Positions 44,033-53,911 of a stretch of DNA of 64,000 nt are shown here, piece after piece (position 1 is the first letter of the stretch; the number at the start of each line of letters is the position of its first letter). The position numbers and the translations under genes were made by a program. The stretch is from Pseudomonas sp. JQ170C (lineage in GTDB: Bacteria; Pseudomonadota; Gammaproteobacteria; Pseudomonadales; Pseudomonadaceae), in contig NZ_CP141608.1 in the NCBI RefSeq assembly GCF_035581345.1, positions 3,006,501 through 3,070,500 of the forward strand. The letters are read 5' to 3'. The notes beneath the pieces were generated by a model. It saw only the letters and a program-made list of their open reading frames with translations, was not told the origin of the DNA and did not search any database.

Positions 44033-45600
44033 TGTTTGTCACTCACTTGAAGTTGAGCCAACTTGTCGAGCGGCAGCACCTGCACGGCCCGCTTCTGTCG
44101 TACCAGCAGGTCGATGATTCGGCTCTGCTCCTTGGCCAGTGCACCGAATATGCCGATGCCGCTGGGCTGGCTCGGCATCAGCATTTCCACCCCGTAGAGC
44201 TTCACGCTCTGCGGTGACACCACGGAGATGGCGCCCGACTCGTTACCGATCAGGCGACCGCCAACCACGGTCAGGGAGAGGTTCATGTCGAAGGGGTCGA
44301 GCGTCAGGTCGCGGGGCGTGTCGGTGAGGTCCTTGACGTGCCCGTAGATGCCGAGCAGGCCGTTGGCCACCGCGAGGTTTTCATAGAGCCCGACATTGGC
44401 GCTGTTGCGCACGCGTATGCCGTGCCGCGAGTTGTTGAACGCCCGGTTGCCCCACAGCAGGTTATCGCCACTCTCATAGATGGTGATGCCATCGGAGCCG
44501 TTGCGATAAACCTCGTTGTTGGCCACCACGTTGTTGACGCTGCTACGGTCGACCACGATCCCGGAGAGGGTGTTCTCATAGGAGCGGTTGTTGAAGATCC
44601 AGCTGTCGTTCACCTCGCGGGAGACGATGATGCCGTGCTTCTCGCGGGTGCCATAGGCGGTGTTCTCGGCGATGATCAAGCGCCGCGAGCGGTCGTGCGG
44701 GTCGATACCGTAGACCAGGTTGTTGCGATAGGTATTGCCCTTGAGTACCACGTCATAGGCTTCGTAGCAGTAGAAGCCGTACCACATGTCGTCGAACATC
44801 GAGTCAATCAGCCAGCCGCTGGGATGTTCGCGCTGCATGATCGGGTGCATTGCCGGGCTGTACTGGGAGATGGATACGCCATAGGACTTGCTCGCGGTGT
44901 AGCCAAGACTCGATACCACCGAGTTGACGATGTAGGTCTCGGTACCGCCCCAGGCGTTGAGGAAGGGGCGGAACTTGCCCTTCTTCTTGAACCAGTCCTG
45001 CTGGTTCTCCTCCTCGCTCCAGGCGGTAAGGCGGGTGTCCATGATGAACAGCTTGCCGTCGTTGATCAGGAACGCGCCGCGCTCGCTGGAGAGGCGCAAG
45101 TCACGGGTTTCCACGCCGATGTGCAGGGTCGCGCCCCGGCTGACGACGATCGGCAGGCGAGCGATATAGATACCCGGCTCGGTCTCTTCGAAATATTTCT
45201 TCGGCAGGCTGCGGGCCAGATCCGTCAGCGTGACATAGCCGCCCTCGATGAAAATCGCCTGGGGCATTTCACCCTGGCGTTTCACCCACTCCCGCAGGCG
45301 CTCGTCACCACCGGTGAACTCCACCAATTGGTCCACGCCGATCATGCGCTTGAGCACCACGTTGCCAGTGGGCTTGCTCACGATCCGGGCCTTGGCCGCC
45401 TCGGCCGTATAGGGCGACAGATCGGGCAGCTGCGGCGGCGCGATCAGCAGCGGCTCGGCTGGAATGCTCGACACCTGGTAAGCGGGTGCGGCGTCCCCGG
45501 CCGGCGCCACGGCCGCCCACGCGAGGCTACCCGCGAGGAGCAGGCCGGCGGTCCAGCGCTGCCTGTTTCTTGTGTGTGAATACATAGCGTCCAACTCCAT
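44029..45600 (-). CDS. algG: Poly(beta-D-mannuronate) C5-epimerase
   Basis: A 523-residue periplasmic epimerase that converts mannuronate to guluronate residues in the growing polymer. The catalytic DPHDR motif is intact (YGIDPHDRSRR). The C-terminal two-thirds is a right-handed beta-helix with NNxxY-type turns (for example NNRSYEN and NNEVYRNG). A signal peptide precedes it. The ATG at 45600 is chosen. One at 45585 with GGAG 9 bases upstream is possible. Confidence 0.95.
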   Translation of the reverse strand: MELDAMYSHTRNRQRWTAGLLLAGSLAWAAVAPAGDAAPAYQVSSIPAEPLLIAPPQLPDLSPYTAEAAKARIVSKPTGNVVLKRMIGVDQLVEFTGGDERLREWVKRQGEMPQAIFIEGGYVTLTDLARSLPKKYFEETEPGIYIARLPIVVSRGATLHIGVETRDLRLSSERGAFLINDGKLFIMDTRLTAWSEEENQQDWFKKKGKFRPFLNAWGGTETYIVNSVVSSLGYTASKSYGVSISQYSPAMHPIMQREHPSGWLIDSMFDDMWYGFYCYEAYDVVLKGNTYRNNLVYGIDPHDRSRRLIIAENTAYGTREKHGIIVSREVNDSWIFNNRSYENTLSGIVVDRSSVNNVVANNEVYRNGSDGITIYESGDNLLWGNRAFNNSRHGIRVRNSANVGLYENLAVANGLLGIYGHVKDLTDTPRDLTLDPFDMNLSLTVVGGRLIGNESGAISVVSPQSVKLYGVEMLMPSQPSGIGIFGALAKEQSRIIDLLVRQKRAVQVLPLDKLAQLQVSDKQ

Positions 45601-45621
45601 GGTCAGCTCGGCAGGCGGCAC

Positions 45622-47055
45622 TCAGTAACGCCAGACAAAATCAACGACTGCGCGGTGCATGCTCGAATCCGTGCCTTTGCCGAAGGCATCGCCCGGAAAG
45701 AACAGCCCGCCACGAAAGCGCACCAGCGCGGAGGATGCCCTCAGCCACTCCAGCCCGGCCGGAATCTGCCCGCGGTTCAGGTAGCGCGTCACCACCAGGT
45801 CGACTTCCTGGCCGATATCCTTCTCGCCGGGCACCAACTGGGCCTTCAGGCCGCTGCTGCTGTCGGCCTGGTCATCCACCCGCCAGAAGCGGTGGTAGAC
45901 CAGGCTGGCGTCGTAGTCCTCACCCAACTGCCAGCCGGTGAACACGCTGGCCGCCTGCAGGTTGTTCAGCTCGCCGCGATAGGCTTCGCCGAAGCGGTTG
46001 ATGCCACTCCCGGTGCCGGTGAATTTGGCGCGGTTGCTCTCCAGCCCGGTCTGCCTGAACTGTTCGGAGTCGTCGCCGTCGGAGCCGCCGCTGGTACGCG
46101 CATAGGTGGCGCCGACGCGCCAGTTCTGGTCGATGTTCCAGCGCAGCCCAAGGTCGACCGCCCAGGCGTCGAGGTCCTGGCTGAGCTGGCCGTCGGCCTG
46201 GCGCTGGCCGGCTACGGTACTGGTGCGCAGGGTGTCGATATTGCCGGTCAGCCAGGTGGCAGCGACCCAGTAGCTGAGTGGCAGGTTGCTGCGCTCGTTG
46301 TAGAAATCCCCATTGAGTTCGGCCCCTAGCCAGGTGAGTTCGCCTGTCGTGGTCTTGCTCAACTGATCCACTGCAGCCCCCTGCCCGGGCAGGTTGCCGC
46401 GATCGTCGCTGTGATGGAGCTTCAGCCCGGCCCAGTGACCCGGCTGCCACTGCCAGGACAGGTCGGCGAGCAGGTGCAGGCGATCCTCGTCCTCGGGCGC
46501 CAGCTCATCCAGGTCAGTGCGGTAATCACTGAAACGTTCGGCAATGCCGATGTGGGCACTGAGCAGGGTTGTCTCGAAGTTCCAGCGCAAGGCTTCGATA
46601 TTGCTGTCCCACCACAGGCCGTCAGCACTGCGGATCTTCTGCCGACCGAGGCGCAGGGACTCCCCCGGGTAAGCGGTCAGGCCGCCATAGTCGACCCAGA
46701 ACTCGTGCAGGGCGAGGAACTTGTCCTCCCGATCACGGGCGTCGTTGGGGTCGAAGGTGTCGGATTCGCTGGTATCCGACTCGATGGTGTCGCTGGCAAG
46801 GAACGCCTCGCCGAGCGCGAAGGCGCTCCAGTCGCCCTGCCGCGTGTAGATCCAGGGCCGCACGCTGAGGCCGGCGCCATTGAAGTCGCCACCGTCGCGG
46901 GTACCCAGATCGAGGTCCTCGATCGACTGCGCGGTGAACTTGAGATTGGCGCCATAAGACAAGCCGGGCTGCGGTTGCGCCCCAAGGGCGACGGAGCTGG
47001 CCAGCAATCCGGCCATGCAGGCCAGCGTGGTGGCGGGACGGTATTTCAAAGTCAT
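45622..47055 (-). CDS. algE: Alginate export outer-membrane porin
   Basis: A 477-residue beta-barrel that secretes alginate. A signal peptide (cleavage near LGA-QP) is followed by the family's YGANLKFTAQSIEDLDLGTRD-type start, and the protein ends in an aromatic strand (VWRY). The loop region ASDTIESDTSESDTFD contains a short acidic three-fold repeat. The start overlaps the algK stop (ATGA). Confidence 0.95.
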   Translation of the reverse strand: MTLKYRPATTLACMAGLLASSVALGAQPQPGLSYGANLKFTAQSIEDLDLGTRDGGDFNGAGLSVRPWIYTRQGDWSAFALGEAFLASDTIESDTSESDTFDPNDARDREDKFLALHEFWVDYGGLTAYPGESLRLGRQKIRSADGLWWDSNIEALRWNFETTLLSAHIGIAERFSDYRTDLDELAPEDEDRLHLLADLSWQWQPGHWAGLKLHHSDDRGNLPGQGAAVDQLSKTTTGELTWLGAELNGDFYNERSNLPLSYWVAATWLTGNIDTLRTSTVAGQRQADGQLSQDLDAWAVDLGLRWNIDQNWRVGATYARTSGGSDGDDSEQFRQTGLESNRAKFTGTGSGINRFGEAYRGELNNLQAASVFTGWQLGEDYDASLVYHRFWRVDDQADSSSGLKAQLVPGEKDIGQEVDLVVTRYLNRGQIPAGLEWLRASSALVRFRGGLFFPGDAFGKGTDSSMHRAVVDFVWRY

Positions 47056-48437
47056 AGCACTTCCTGCGCTTGATCAGCTTGATTCCTGGCGGTGACCTGC
47101 TGGCCACCGCGTGCCTCGATTTCACGGGCCAGCAGGCTCTCGACCTGCTGGTAGTCCTGCGCCTGCAGCCTCGGCGCCAGGCGCTCCATCAGGACCTGCC
47201 CCTGGGCCATGCCCTGGTGCGAGGCGAGCTTGGCGAAGGTGTAGCTGTAGACGGGGTTGATCCGCACGCCCTTGCCCTCGCCAAACAGCTGGGCCAGCGC
47301 GATGTTGGCGCTCGGGTCGCCCGCACGGGCGGCAATCAGCAGATGCTCCAGCGCCTTTTCCGGCTCGATGTCGCCCAGCGCGCCATCGCGGTACAGCCGG
47401 CCCAAGAGCAGGTGCGCCTTGGTGTGGCTGGACGCGGCCTGCAGCAGGTACTGCTCCGCCGCCCGCGGGTCGGCCGGCACGGCCTGGCCCTTGAGGTACA
47501 GCTGCCCGAGCATCAGCGCGGCGCGGCTGGAACCGGCGTCCATGCCCTTGTTCAGGTACCCGGTGAGTACGCTCGCATCCCCCAGGTCGGGGAAGCGCAA
47601 GACCAGCTCGGCCAAACCGCACCAGGCATCCGGGTAGGCCGGCGCAATGCGCGTGTAGAGCGCCTGGGCAGCCTGCGGATCAGCTTCGCCAAGGCTGCTG
47701 TCGGCCAGTACCTTGGCAACGCCCTGCACACGTTCAGGCGACACCAGGCCGGCCTGATAGGCGGAGTCCAGCCGCGCCAGCAACTGCTGTTGGCTGCTTT
47801 TGTCGCCACGTCGCTGGTAGACCTCGGCCAGTTCGACATAGCACTCACTGGCCTGGTCCAGCCAGCCGGCACAAATGGCTTCGATCTCGTCCAGCTTCTG
47901 TTCGTAGTTGCCACGCACACGGTACAGGAGCACCTTGCCGAGCCGAGCTTCACCGATGCCTTGCGCCTGCCATTGCTCCAACTCGCGCTCCAGCTCGCCG
48001 CTGGCAAGCTTTTGCGGATCCTGCAGTTGTACCTGCACCAGCGGCAGCAGTGCGCTGTTGTCGCCGGCCGCCAGGCTCTGGCGCAACAGCTGCTCGGCCT
48101 CGAGACGCTCGGCAGGCGTCGCCTGTGGCTTGTTCGCCAGCCATTTACCCAGCCGCGCCGGCGCCGCCGCAGAGCGATCGAGGGCCTGGCGATACAGCGT
48201 CTCGCCCTGCATCCGTTGCTCCACCGAAGGGCTGCGTACCAGCAGATCGGCGAGGCCGATCTGGGCGTCGACATAACCCTGGCTGGCGAGGATGCGGTAG
48301 TTCTGTTCCGCGGTCGCGAGGTCACCACTGCCCCTGGCCTGCTTGGCCAGTTGCAGATCGGGCAACGCCACGCAACCGGCCAGCAGGCCGAGGCTGAGCG
48401 AGCTCAGCAGCCCGCATGCTAGTCCGGTCCTGTTCAT
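47052..48437 (-). CDS. algK: Alginate secretion lipoprotein AlgK
   Basis: A 461-residue outer-membrane lipoprotein (lipobox LLAGC near residue 22) made of TPR-like/Sel1 repeats. It scaffolds the secretion complex and helps place AlgE. Repeat units can be followed through the C-terminal half (for example ALMLGQLYLKGQAVPADPRAAEQYL and LLGRLYRDG). It overlaps both neighbours by 4 bases. Confidence 0.94.
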   Translation of the reverse strand: MNRTGLACGLLSSLSLGLLAGCVALPDLQLAKQARGSGDLATAEQNYRILASQGYVDAQIGLADLLVRSPSVEQRMQGETLYRQALDRSAAAPARLGKWLANKPQATPAERLEAEQLLRQSLAAGDNSALLPLVQVQLQDPQKLASGELERELEQWQAQGIGEARLGKVLLYRVRGNYEQKLDEIEAICAGWLDQASECYVELAEVYQRRGDKSSQQQLLARLDSAYQAGLVSPERVQGVAKVLADSSLGEADPQAAQALYTRIAPAYPDAWCGLAELVLRFPDLGDASVLTGYLNKGMDAGSSRAALMLGQLYLKGQAVPADPRAAEQYLLQAASSHTKAHLLLGRLYRDGALGDIEPEKALEHLLIAARAGDPSANIALAQLFGEGKGVRINPVYSYTFAKLASHQGMAQGQVLMERLAPRLQAQDYQQVESLLAREIEARGGQQVTARNQADQAQEVL

Positions 48438-49600
48438 TTTTCAGACGCCAGGCTGTTGTTGACGAAGACGCCGTTCAGCGGGCGAATGCGCACTTCCACC
48501 GGGCGCTTGGCCAGATTGCTGGCAAGCGGCTCGTTCGGCTGGATCTGCACACGGATGTCGGAGGCCAGGCCGCCGTCCTGCAGGGCCATGCTGACGATCC
48601 GGCCGCCGCGCTCGGTGGCTTCGCCGCCCACCAGGAAGGTCACCGGGGTGCCCGGTTGCAGCTGGCTGAACGCGCGGTAAGGGAAACGGGCTTCGACGGT
48701 GGCGACGCTGTCCACCGGCGCCAGCAGGAACACCGGGGTGCCCTTGGGCGCCACTTGGCCATCACCCACCAGCTGGCTGACCACTTTGCAGTCGCAGGGG
48801 CTGGTCAGGGTGCCCTGGAAGGTCTTGTTGAACAGGCGCTCCAGGTTGTCCGGGGTCATCTCCGATTCCGGCAGCGCGCCCTTCAGGGCATCCAGCATGT
48901 TCGCGGTGAAGGTGGCCACTGGCGCGCCTTTGCTGACAGTGCTGCCGACGGTGACCAGGCTTTGCACGGTGCCTTCGCGCGGCATCGCGACCTGCGAGCC
49001 GGGCACACTGACCTGGGCCGAGTCGGCGTGGGTGACGAAGTAGATGTCGTAGAACTGGTACAGCACATAGGCGAAGGCGCTCAGGCCGGCGACGAGGATC
49101 ACCAGGGTTAAACCCATGGCACGCAGGCGGCCGACCAGGCTGAGTTTTTCATTCCCTTTGCCACCCCGGGCCTTGGTGAAGTTCTCGCGCTGGAGAATGC
49201 TGATCAGGCCACCGACGTTGACCAGCTCGCCGCTGACGAAGGAGCTGATCAGGTAGCGCAGCGCCGACACCTCGCGCGGACGCAGGTTGTGGAATTCGCA
49301 GCCGACGCGCTTGCCGCCGATGATCGAGCGCACCTGGAATTCGACATCCATGGAGAAACCGATGCCCTCCACTTCAAACATCAGCTTGCCGCGATAGAGC
49401 TTGCCCTCGATCACCGACTGGCCGCCCTGCTCGAAGCTGAAACCGCCTGCGGAGAGGTCCAACAGCTGGACTTCCTGGACGCCCCCCTGCTGGCCCTGGA
49501 ACCGGACCTTCGCCGGCAGCTTCAGGCGCGCATACTGACGCTGCGCCTCGGACTCGTGCACCACATTGGCGTTGCCCACCGGGCTGATCACTGCACTCAT
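48434..49600 (-). CDS. alg44: Alginate copolymerase subunit with c-di-GMP-binding PilZ domain
   Basis: A 388-residue membrane protein that activates polymerisation on binding c-di-GMP. The N-terminal PilZ domain has the RxxxR motif (Arg21 to Arg25, QRQYARLK) and D/NxSxxG (Asp48, Ser50, Gly53 in LDLSAGG). A single membrane segment (about 165-185) and a periplasmic adaptor-like domain follow. The ATG at 49600 has AGGGA 7-8 bases upstream. The open frame runs further up without homology. Confidence 0.95.
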   Translation of the reverse strand: MSAVISPVGNANVVHESEAQRQYARLKLPAKVRFQGQQGGVQEVQLLDLSAGGFSFEQGGQSVIEGKLYRGKLMFEVEGIGFSMDVEFQVRSIIGGKRVGCEFHNLRPREVSALRYLISSFVSGELVNVGGLISILQRENFTKARGGKGNEKLSLVGRLRAMGLTLVILVAGLSAFAYVLYQFYDIYFVTHADSAQVSVPGSQVAMPREGTVQSLVTVGSTVSKGAPVATFTANMLDALKGALPESEMTPDNLERLFNKTFQGTLTSPCDCKVVSQLVGDGQVAPKGTPVFLLAPVDSVATVEARFPYRAFSQLQPGTPVTFLVGGEATERGGRIVSMALQDGGLASDIRVQIQPNEPLASNLAKRPVEVRIRPLNGVFVNNSLASEK

Positions 49601-49664
49601 AACGTTTCCCTTTCGAATTAGTAAGTTGAACCTGGTTTCAAGGCTTCTTGGGCAATTTCGCCGC

Positions 49665-51146
49665 TCACACCACAAACATCAGCAAGGCCAGAAAGACGCT
49701 GCCCGCCGAGAAGGTCATGGCGCGTGAAGACCAGGTGTTGAACCAGCGCGAGAAGCTGGCCAGGTCGCGATTAAGCTTGGTGTTCTGGCGAGTCCAGGAC
49801 TGGCGGTCGAGGCGGAAGAACACGTACACCTTCACCAGCGCGCCCATGATCTGGTTGTAATAGAGGATCAGCGGATAGGCCGGCCCCACCTTGTGCCCGG
49901 ATGCCAGCAGCAACAGCGTCAGCGCCAGGCGGGTAATGCCGATCCACAGCAGGTACAGCATCAGGAAGCCGAAGCCGTACTTGAGGCTGGCGATGATCGC
50001 CACGGTGGGCCCCAGCAGGCTGGTCCACATGGATACGCGCTGGTCGGCCAGCACCAGGCAGGTGAACCAGCCCAGGCAGTTGGGGCCAAGGCCCAGGGCG
50101 CGGGAGTTCTGCCGCAGGTTGTTGCCGTACCAGCGGAACATCAGCTTGCGGCTGGCCTTGATGAAGCTCTTCTCCGGCGGGTGCTCAACGGTGTTGATGG
50201 CCGCGTCCGGCACGTAGAACGTGTCGTAGCCCAGGCGCATCAGGCTGTACCAACTGGACTTGTCGTCGCCGGTGAGGAAGCGGAAGCGTCCGAGGCGCCA
50301 GTGTTCCAGGTGGTCGCTCTCGACATCGGCGATGAAGCCGGGGTTGGTCACCACGCTGGCGCGGAACACCGACATCCGCCCGGTCATGGTCAGCACACGC
50401 TTGGAGAGCGCCATGGAGCACATGTTGAGATGGCGCTGGGCGAAACGCAGCTTGTGCCACTCGCTCATGATGTAGCTGCCCCGCACCTCGCAGAACTCGT
50501 TGGTGGTCAGGCCACCGACAGAGGGGAAGAGCTTGAACCAGGGCACAGTCTTCTTCACCACGCCCTGCTCCAGCACGGTATCGCCATCGATCACCGCCAC
50601 CACCGCATCATCGTCAGGCAAGTGCCGGGAAATGGCGCGGAAGCCATGGGCCAGACCATCGCGCTTGCCGGTACCGGCGATGCGCACGAAATCCAGCCTG
50701 ACCCGCTCGGGTGGGTTCATCTGTCGCCACAGGCTCTCGATCAGCAGCTCGTCCGAACGCTCGACAATGGAACACACCACGGTGGTCGGGTAACCGCAGG
50801 CAATGGCCTCGCGCAGCACCGATTGGTAGACCTGGGCGGTAGTCAGCGCTTCGATGCGGAAGCTGGTGACCAGCAAAAACACATGGGACGGGGCCGCTGC
50901 CGCACCGAGCTGCCGCACTTTGCGCCGATACCAGGGGAACACCAGATAGAGGAAGATCATCCCCCGCACGAAATGCACGGCGCCCATGGAATAGCGCCAG
51001 ATGCCAATGACACCCAGCAATAGAATGAAATCGGTGGACTCCGGGTCGAAGGTGCTGCGCGGCAGCAGCAATGCCATCCCCATGAGCGTGATTACCAGCA
51101 GTAACCACCCTGCGGCGGTGCGCAGGCGACTCTGAAAAACATCCAT
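49665..51146 (-). CDS. alg8: Alginate polymerase glycosyltransferase
   Basis: A 493-residue family-2 glycosyltransferase that polymerises GDP-mannuronate at the inner membrane. It has N-terminal membrane segments, a cytoplasmic catalytic domain with the [11 protein letters not shown] motif, the acceptor-site block [11 protein letters not shown], and C-terminal membrane segments. It pairs with Alg44 (64-bp gap). Confidence 0.95.
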   Translation of the reverse strand: MDVFQSRLRTAAGWLLLVITLMGMALLLPRSTFDPESTDFILLLGVIGIWRYSMGAVHFVRGMIFLYLVFPWYRRKVRQLGAAAAPSHVFLLVTSFRIEALTTAQVYQSVLREAIACGYPTTVVCSIVERSDELLIESLWRQMNPPERVRLDFVRIAGTGKRDGLAHGFRAISRHLPDDDAVVAVIDGDTVLEQGVVKKTVPWFKLFPSVGGLTTNEFCEVRGSYIMSEWHKLRFAQRHLNMCSMALSKRVLTMTGRMSVFRASVVTNPGFIADVESDHLEHWRLGRFRFLTGDDKSSWYSLMRLGYDTFYVPDAAINTVEHPPEKSFIKASRKLMFRWYGNNLRQNSRALGLGPNCLGWFTCLVLADQRVSMWTSLLGPTVAIIASLKYGFGFLMLYLLWIGITRLALTLLLLASGHKVGPAYPLILYYNQIMGALVKVYVFFRLDRQSWTRQNTKLNRDLASFSRWFNTWSSRAMTFSAGSVFLALLMFVV

Positions 51147-51235
51147 GTCTCGGACCTGTATGACTTATCAACAACACGGCAACAGGGGCGCCGCGCCTGT
51201 TACCAGGGCGCCCCGCGAGCATCACTCCACCGGTT

Positions 51236-52546
51236 CTACCAGCAGATACCTTCGAGTCCGGCACCGCTGGACTGACGCATGAATCCCACCAGGTCGAACA
51301 CCTGCTTGTCGGCGGGAACCCGGTCTACCAGGGGCGTGAAGGCTTCATCGCTGTTGCCCAGGACGATCACGTCGGCATTGGCGACCACTGCGTCGAAATC
51401 GGAGCGCAGCAACGACGACACATGGGGAATCTTCGACTCGATGTAGTCGCGGTTGGCACCGTGGACACGGGCGTACTCGACGTTGCGGTCGTAGATGCTG
51501 AGGTCGAAGCCCTTGCCGATGAGCATCTCGGCCAGCTCCACCAGCGGGCTTTCACGCAGGTCGTCGGTGCCGGCCTTGAAGGACAGCCCCATCAGCGCGA
51601 CCTTGCGCTTGTCGTAACTGGCGATGATGTCGAAGGCCTTGCGCACCTGCGCGGCGTTGCTGCGCATCAGCGAGTCGATCAGCGGCGACTCGACGTCCAG
51701 CTGGCCGGCGCGGTAGCTCAGCGCGCGCACATCCTTGGGCAGGCAGGAGCCGCCGAAGGCGAAGCCCGGGCGCATGTAGTACTTGGACAGGTTGAGCTTG
51801 TGATCCTGGCAGATCACCTCCATCACCTCGCGGCCGTCGACACCGACCGCCTTGGCGATGTTGCCGATCTCGTTGGCGAAGGTGACCTTGGCCGCGTGCC
51901 AGACGTTGCAGGTGTACTTGATCATCTCCGCGACTTCGATGGTCTTGCGGATGATCGGCGCATCGAGCTCGCGGTAGATCTCTTCCAGCAAGTCGCCGGA
52001 GGTGCTGTCCAGCTCGCCGATCACCGTCATCGCCGGATAGTCGTAGTCATTGATCGCGGTGCTTTCGCGCAGGAACTCGGGGTTCACCGCCACGCCGAAG
52101 TCCACGCCGGCCTTGAGCCCGGAATACTGCTCCAGGGTCGGAATCACCACCTTGCGCAGGGTGCCCGGCAGCACCGTGCTGCGTACCACTACCGTGTGAC
52201 GGGTGGTCTTGAGCGGTAGCACCTCGCCGATCTGCCGGCACACCTCTTCGATGTAGGTCACATCGAGGTCGCCGTTGCGCTTGCTCGGCGTCGGCGGTGC
52301 GAGGAAGGAAATATCGGTTTCGAGGACGGCCTCGCGGGCATCCAGAGTGCCGCGCAGCCTGCCACTGGCGACTCCTTGCTGCAGCAGCTCGCCCAGACCC
52401 GGCTCGACAATGGGCGACTTGCCACTATTGATCAGATCAATCTTCAGCGCCTGAACATCGACCCCGATGATCTGATGCCCTCTTGCCGACAAACATCCGG
52501 CACATACCGCGCCGACGTAACCCAGACCAAATATGCTGATTCGCAT
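51236..52546 (-). CDS. algD: GDP-mannose 6-dehydrogenase
   Basis: A 436-residue enzyme that oxidises GDP-mannose to GDP-mannuronate, the committed step of alginate synthesis. The N-terminal Rossmann motif is GLGYVGAVCAG. The catalytic Cys268 is in GFAFGGSCLPKD. AAGGAG lies 9 bases before the ATG. As first gene of the operon it is preceded by a long regulatory region. The gap to alg8 is 89 bp. Confidence 0.97.
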   Translation of the reverse strand: MRISIFGLGYVGAVCAGCLSARGHQIIGVDVQALKIDLINSGKSPIVEPGLGELLQQGVASGRLRGTLDAREAVLETDISFLAPPTPSKRNGDLDVTYIEEVCRQIGEVLPLKTTRHTVVVRSTVLPGTLRKVVIPTLEQYSGLKAGVDFGVAVNPEFLRESTAINDYDYPAMTVIGELDSTSGDLLEEIYRELDAPIIRKTIEVAEMIKYTCNVWHAAKVTFANEIGNIAKAVGVDGREVMEVICQDHKLNLSKYYMRPGFAFGGSCLPKDVRALSYRAGQLDVESPLIDSLMRSNAAQVRKAFDIIASYDKRKVALMGLSFKAGTDDLRESPLVELAEMLIGKGFDLSIYDRNVEYARVHGANRDYIESKIPHVSSLLRSDFDAVVANADVIVLGNSDEAFTPLVDRVPADKQVFDLVGFMRQSSGAGLEGICW

Positions 52547-53252
52547 GCGACGAACGCTCCTTGCAACTTAAGGCCATGGAATGTCCCTATAACATTCCCG
52601 TATCCATTTACAGGCAACTTCAACCCACAACCTGTAATACAGCAGGGCTGCGCTACTTGCGCCGCCCTTGTAATTCAATTTGAACAACTTCAACTTTCTT
52701 GTGAGCACCCACGCAGGCGCCAACTACCGCTATAAATAATAACGGTGTCAACAAGCACAAGACGTACGACAGAAAGAGTAAGTGCAGCAACGCCAACGCT
52801 ACGACACCCGTCCTCAGGGCTTATGGGCCGAGACATGTGGCGGACGATTAGACAGCAGCGTTGCTCAGCAAGGCAATAGGAAATTCAAAAATTAATAATA
52901 AATAAATACCCTGACCTTATGGCGCCAAAATAACAGCAGGAGAGAAACTTAATTTAACTGCCACGCCCTATGCCGACTTTATGGCGACAATATAATTGCG
53001 CCAACAGAGACACTTTTGCGCGCCAAATACTTCGCCACATTAATGGCGCTTAAAGCATGACGGGCAATGCAGTTTCTATGGCGCCGAAAATATGACTTGC
53101 GCTGCTGGTTTTATGACGCCGCGCTTTCGTCAACGTTTTATTGCCAAAGCGTTGAAGCGCGCGGCGAGCAGGACGAGACAATCACGCTGCAGGCTGTTTA
53201 ACTTTGAGATTCACCAGGGGAGTAGCCAGGCGCATTAACCGGAGGCGTTGTA
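52547..53252. promoter_or_regulatory. Long regulatory region upstream of algD
   Basis: 706 bp without a gene between the divergent algD and YdeI-like genes. It is much more AT-rich than the flanks in its middle part. A long control region with distant regulator sites is known for algD in Pseudomonas. I could not place the expected AlgU-type promoter (GAACTT with 16-17 bp spacer) with confidence. Confidence 0.6.
52917..53120. repeat. Five copies of a TTATGGCGCC-type motif upstream of algD
   Basis: Matches to TWATGGCGMC occur with their ATGGCG cores at about 52919, 52981, 53043, 53078 and 53112 (the last reads ATGACGCC). The first three are 62 bp apart and the last three 34-35 bp apart. The best copies contain the palindrome GGCGCC. 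They look like a set of binding sites for one regulator. The regulator is not identified. Confidence 0.55.
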
Positions 53253-53807
53253 ATGACAGCAGTCGATGTGAAATCCCGATTCCAGGCAACGCTTCTTCGT
53301 CCGGCAAAGCCTGATAGTGAAACGTCGTGGGCGTTCGTCGTATTGCCAAGAGACACCAGTGAACAGCTGCCGAGGCGAGGACGGACGACCGTTGAAGGCA
53401 CCCTCAATGGGCACCCTTTCCAGGCAACCCTTGAGCCGGATGGTCAGCTGAGCCATTGGCTGCAGGTAAGTACCGCATTGCTCGAAGCTGCAGGTGCGGC
53501 CGTCGGGGATAGGGTTACGCTGGAACTGGCCGCTGTGAAGAAGGAACCCGAGCCTGACATCCCGGCAGATTTTCAAGAGGCACTGGCAGCCAGCCCTGAG
53601 GCGCGTAAAACCTGGAACAGTACAACGACCATCGCACGCGTCGACTGGATACACTGGATCACTTCAGCCAAACAACTCAAGACGCGGGCAAAACGAATTG
53701 ATAATGCCTGCGACATGCTTGCTTGCGGCAAGAAGCAGGTGTGCTGTTTCGACTCGTCCGGTTACTACAGCAAGGCCTTCCGTGCGCCCGAGGCAGAAAA
53801 CCTCTGA
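53253..53807 (+). CDS. YdeI/DUF1905 family protein
   Basis: A 184-residue protein with a DUF1905 domain (about 8-95, WAFVVLPRDTSEQLPRRG and VEGTLNGHPFQATL) and a C-terminal YdeI/OmpD-associated segment (about 105-160, with FQEALAASPEARKTWNS). GGAGG lies 8 bases before the ATG. The family is poorly understood, and some relatives are linked to stress or bacteriocin tolerance. The gene is divergent from algD and ends 104 bp before the convergent malate dehydrogenase-like gene. Confidence 0.8.
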   Translation: MTAVDVKSRFQATLLRPAKPDSETSWAFVVLPRDTSEQLPRRGRTTVEGTLNGHPFQATLEPDGQLSHWLQVSTALLEAAGAAVGDRVTLELAAVKKEPEPDIPADFQEALAASPEARKTWNSTTTIARVDWIHWITSAKQLKTRAKRIDNACDMLACGKKQVCCFDSSGYYSKAFRAPEAENL

Positions 53808-53911
53808 CCGGCAATGGCTATTGGAAACAGCCCGGCCTGGATGAAGGTGCTGCGGGCAACACCACGCCCCCCAAGCGCCAGGGTCCGGCGCCCTGCTCCC
53901 CACTGCCCCAC

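Noticed and set aside
52548..52560. AlgR-like GCGTTCGTC just upstream of the algD ATG
   Set aside because: One mismatch to CCGTTCGTC, and it overlaps the RBS region. Known AlgR sites lie much further upstream, so this is probably chance.
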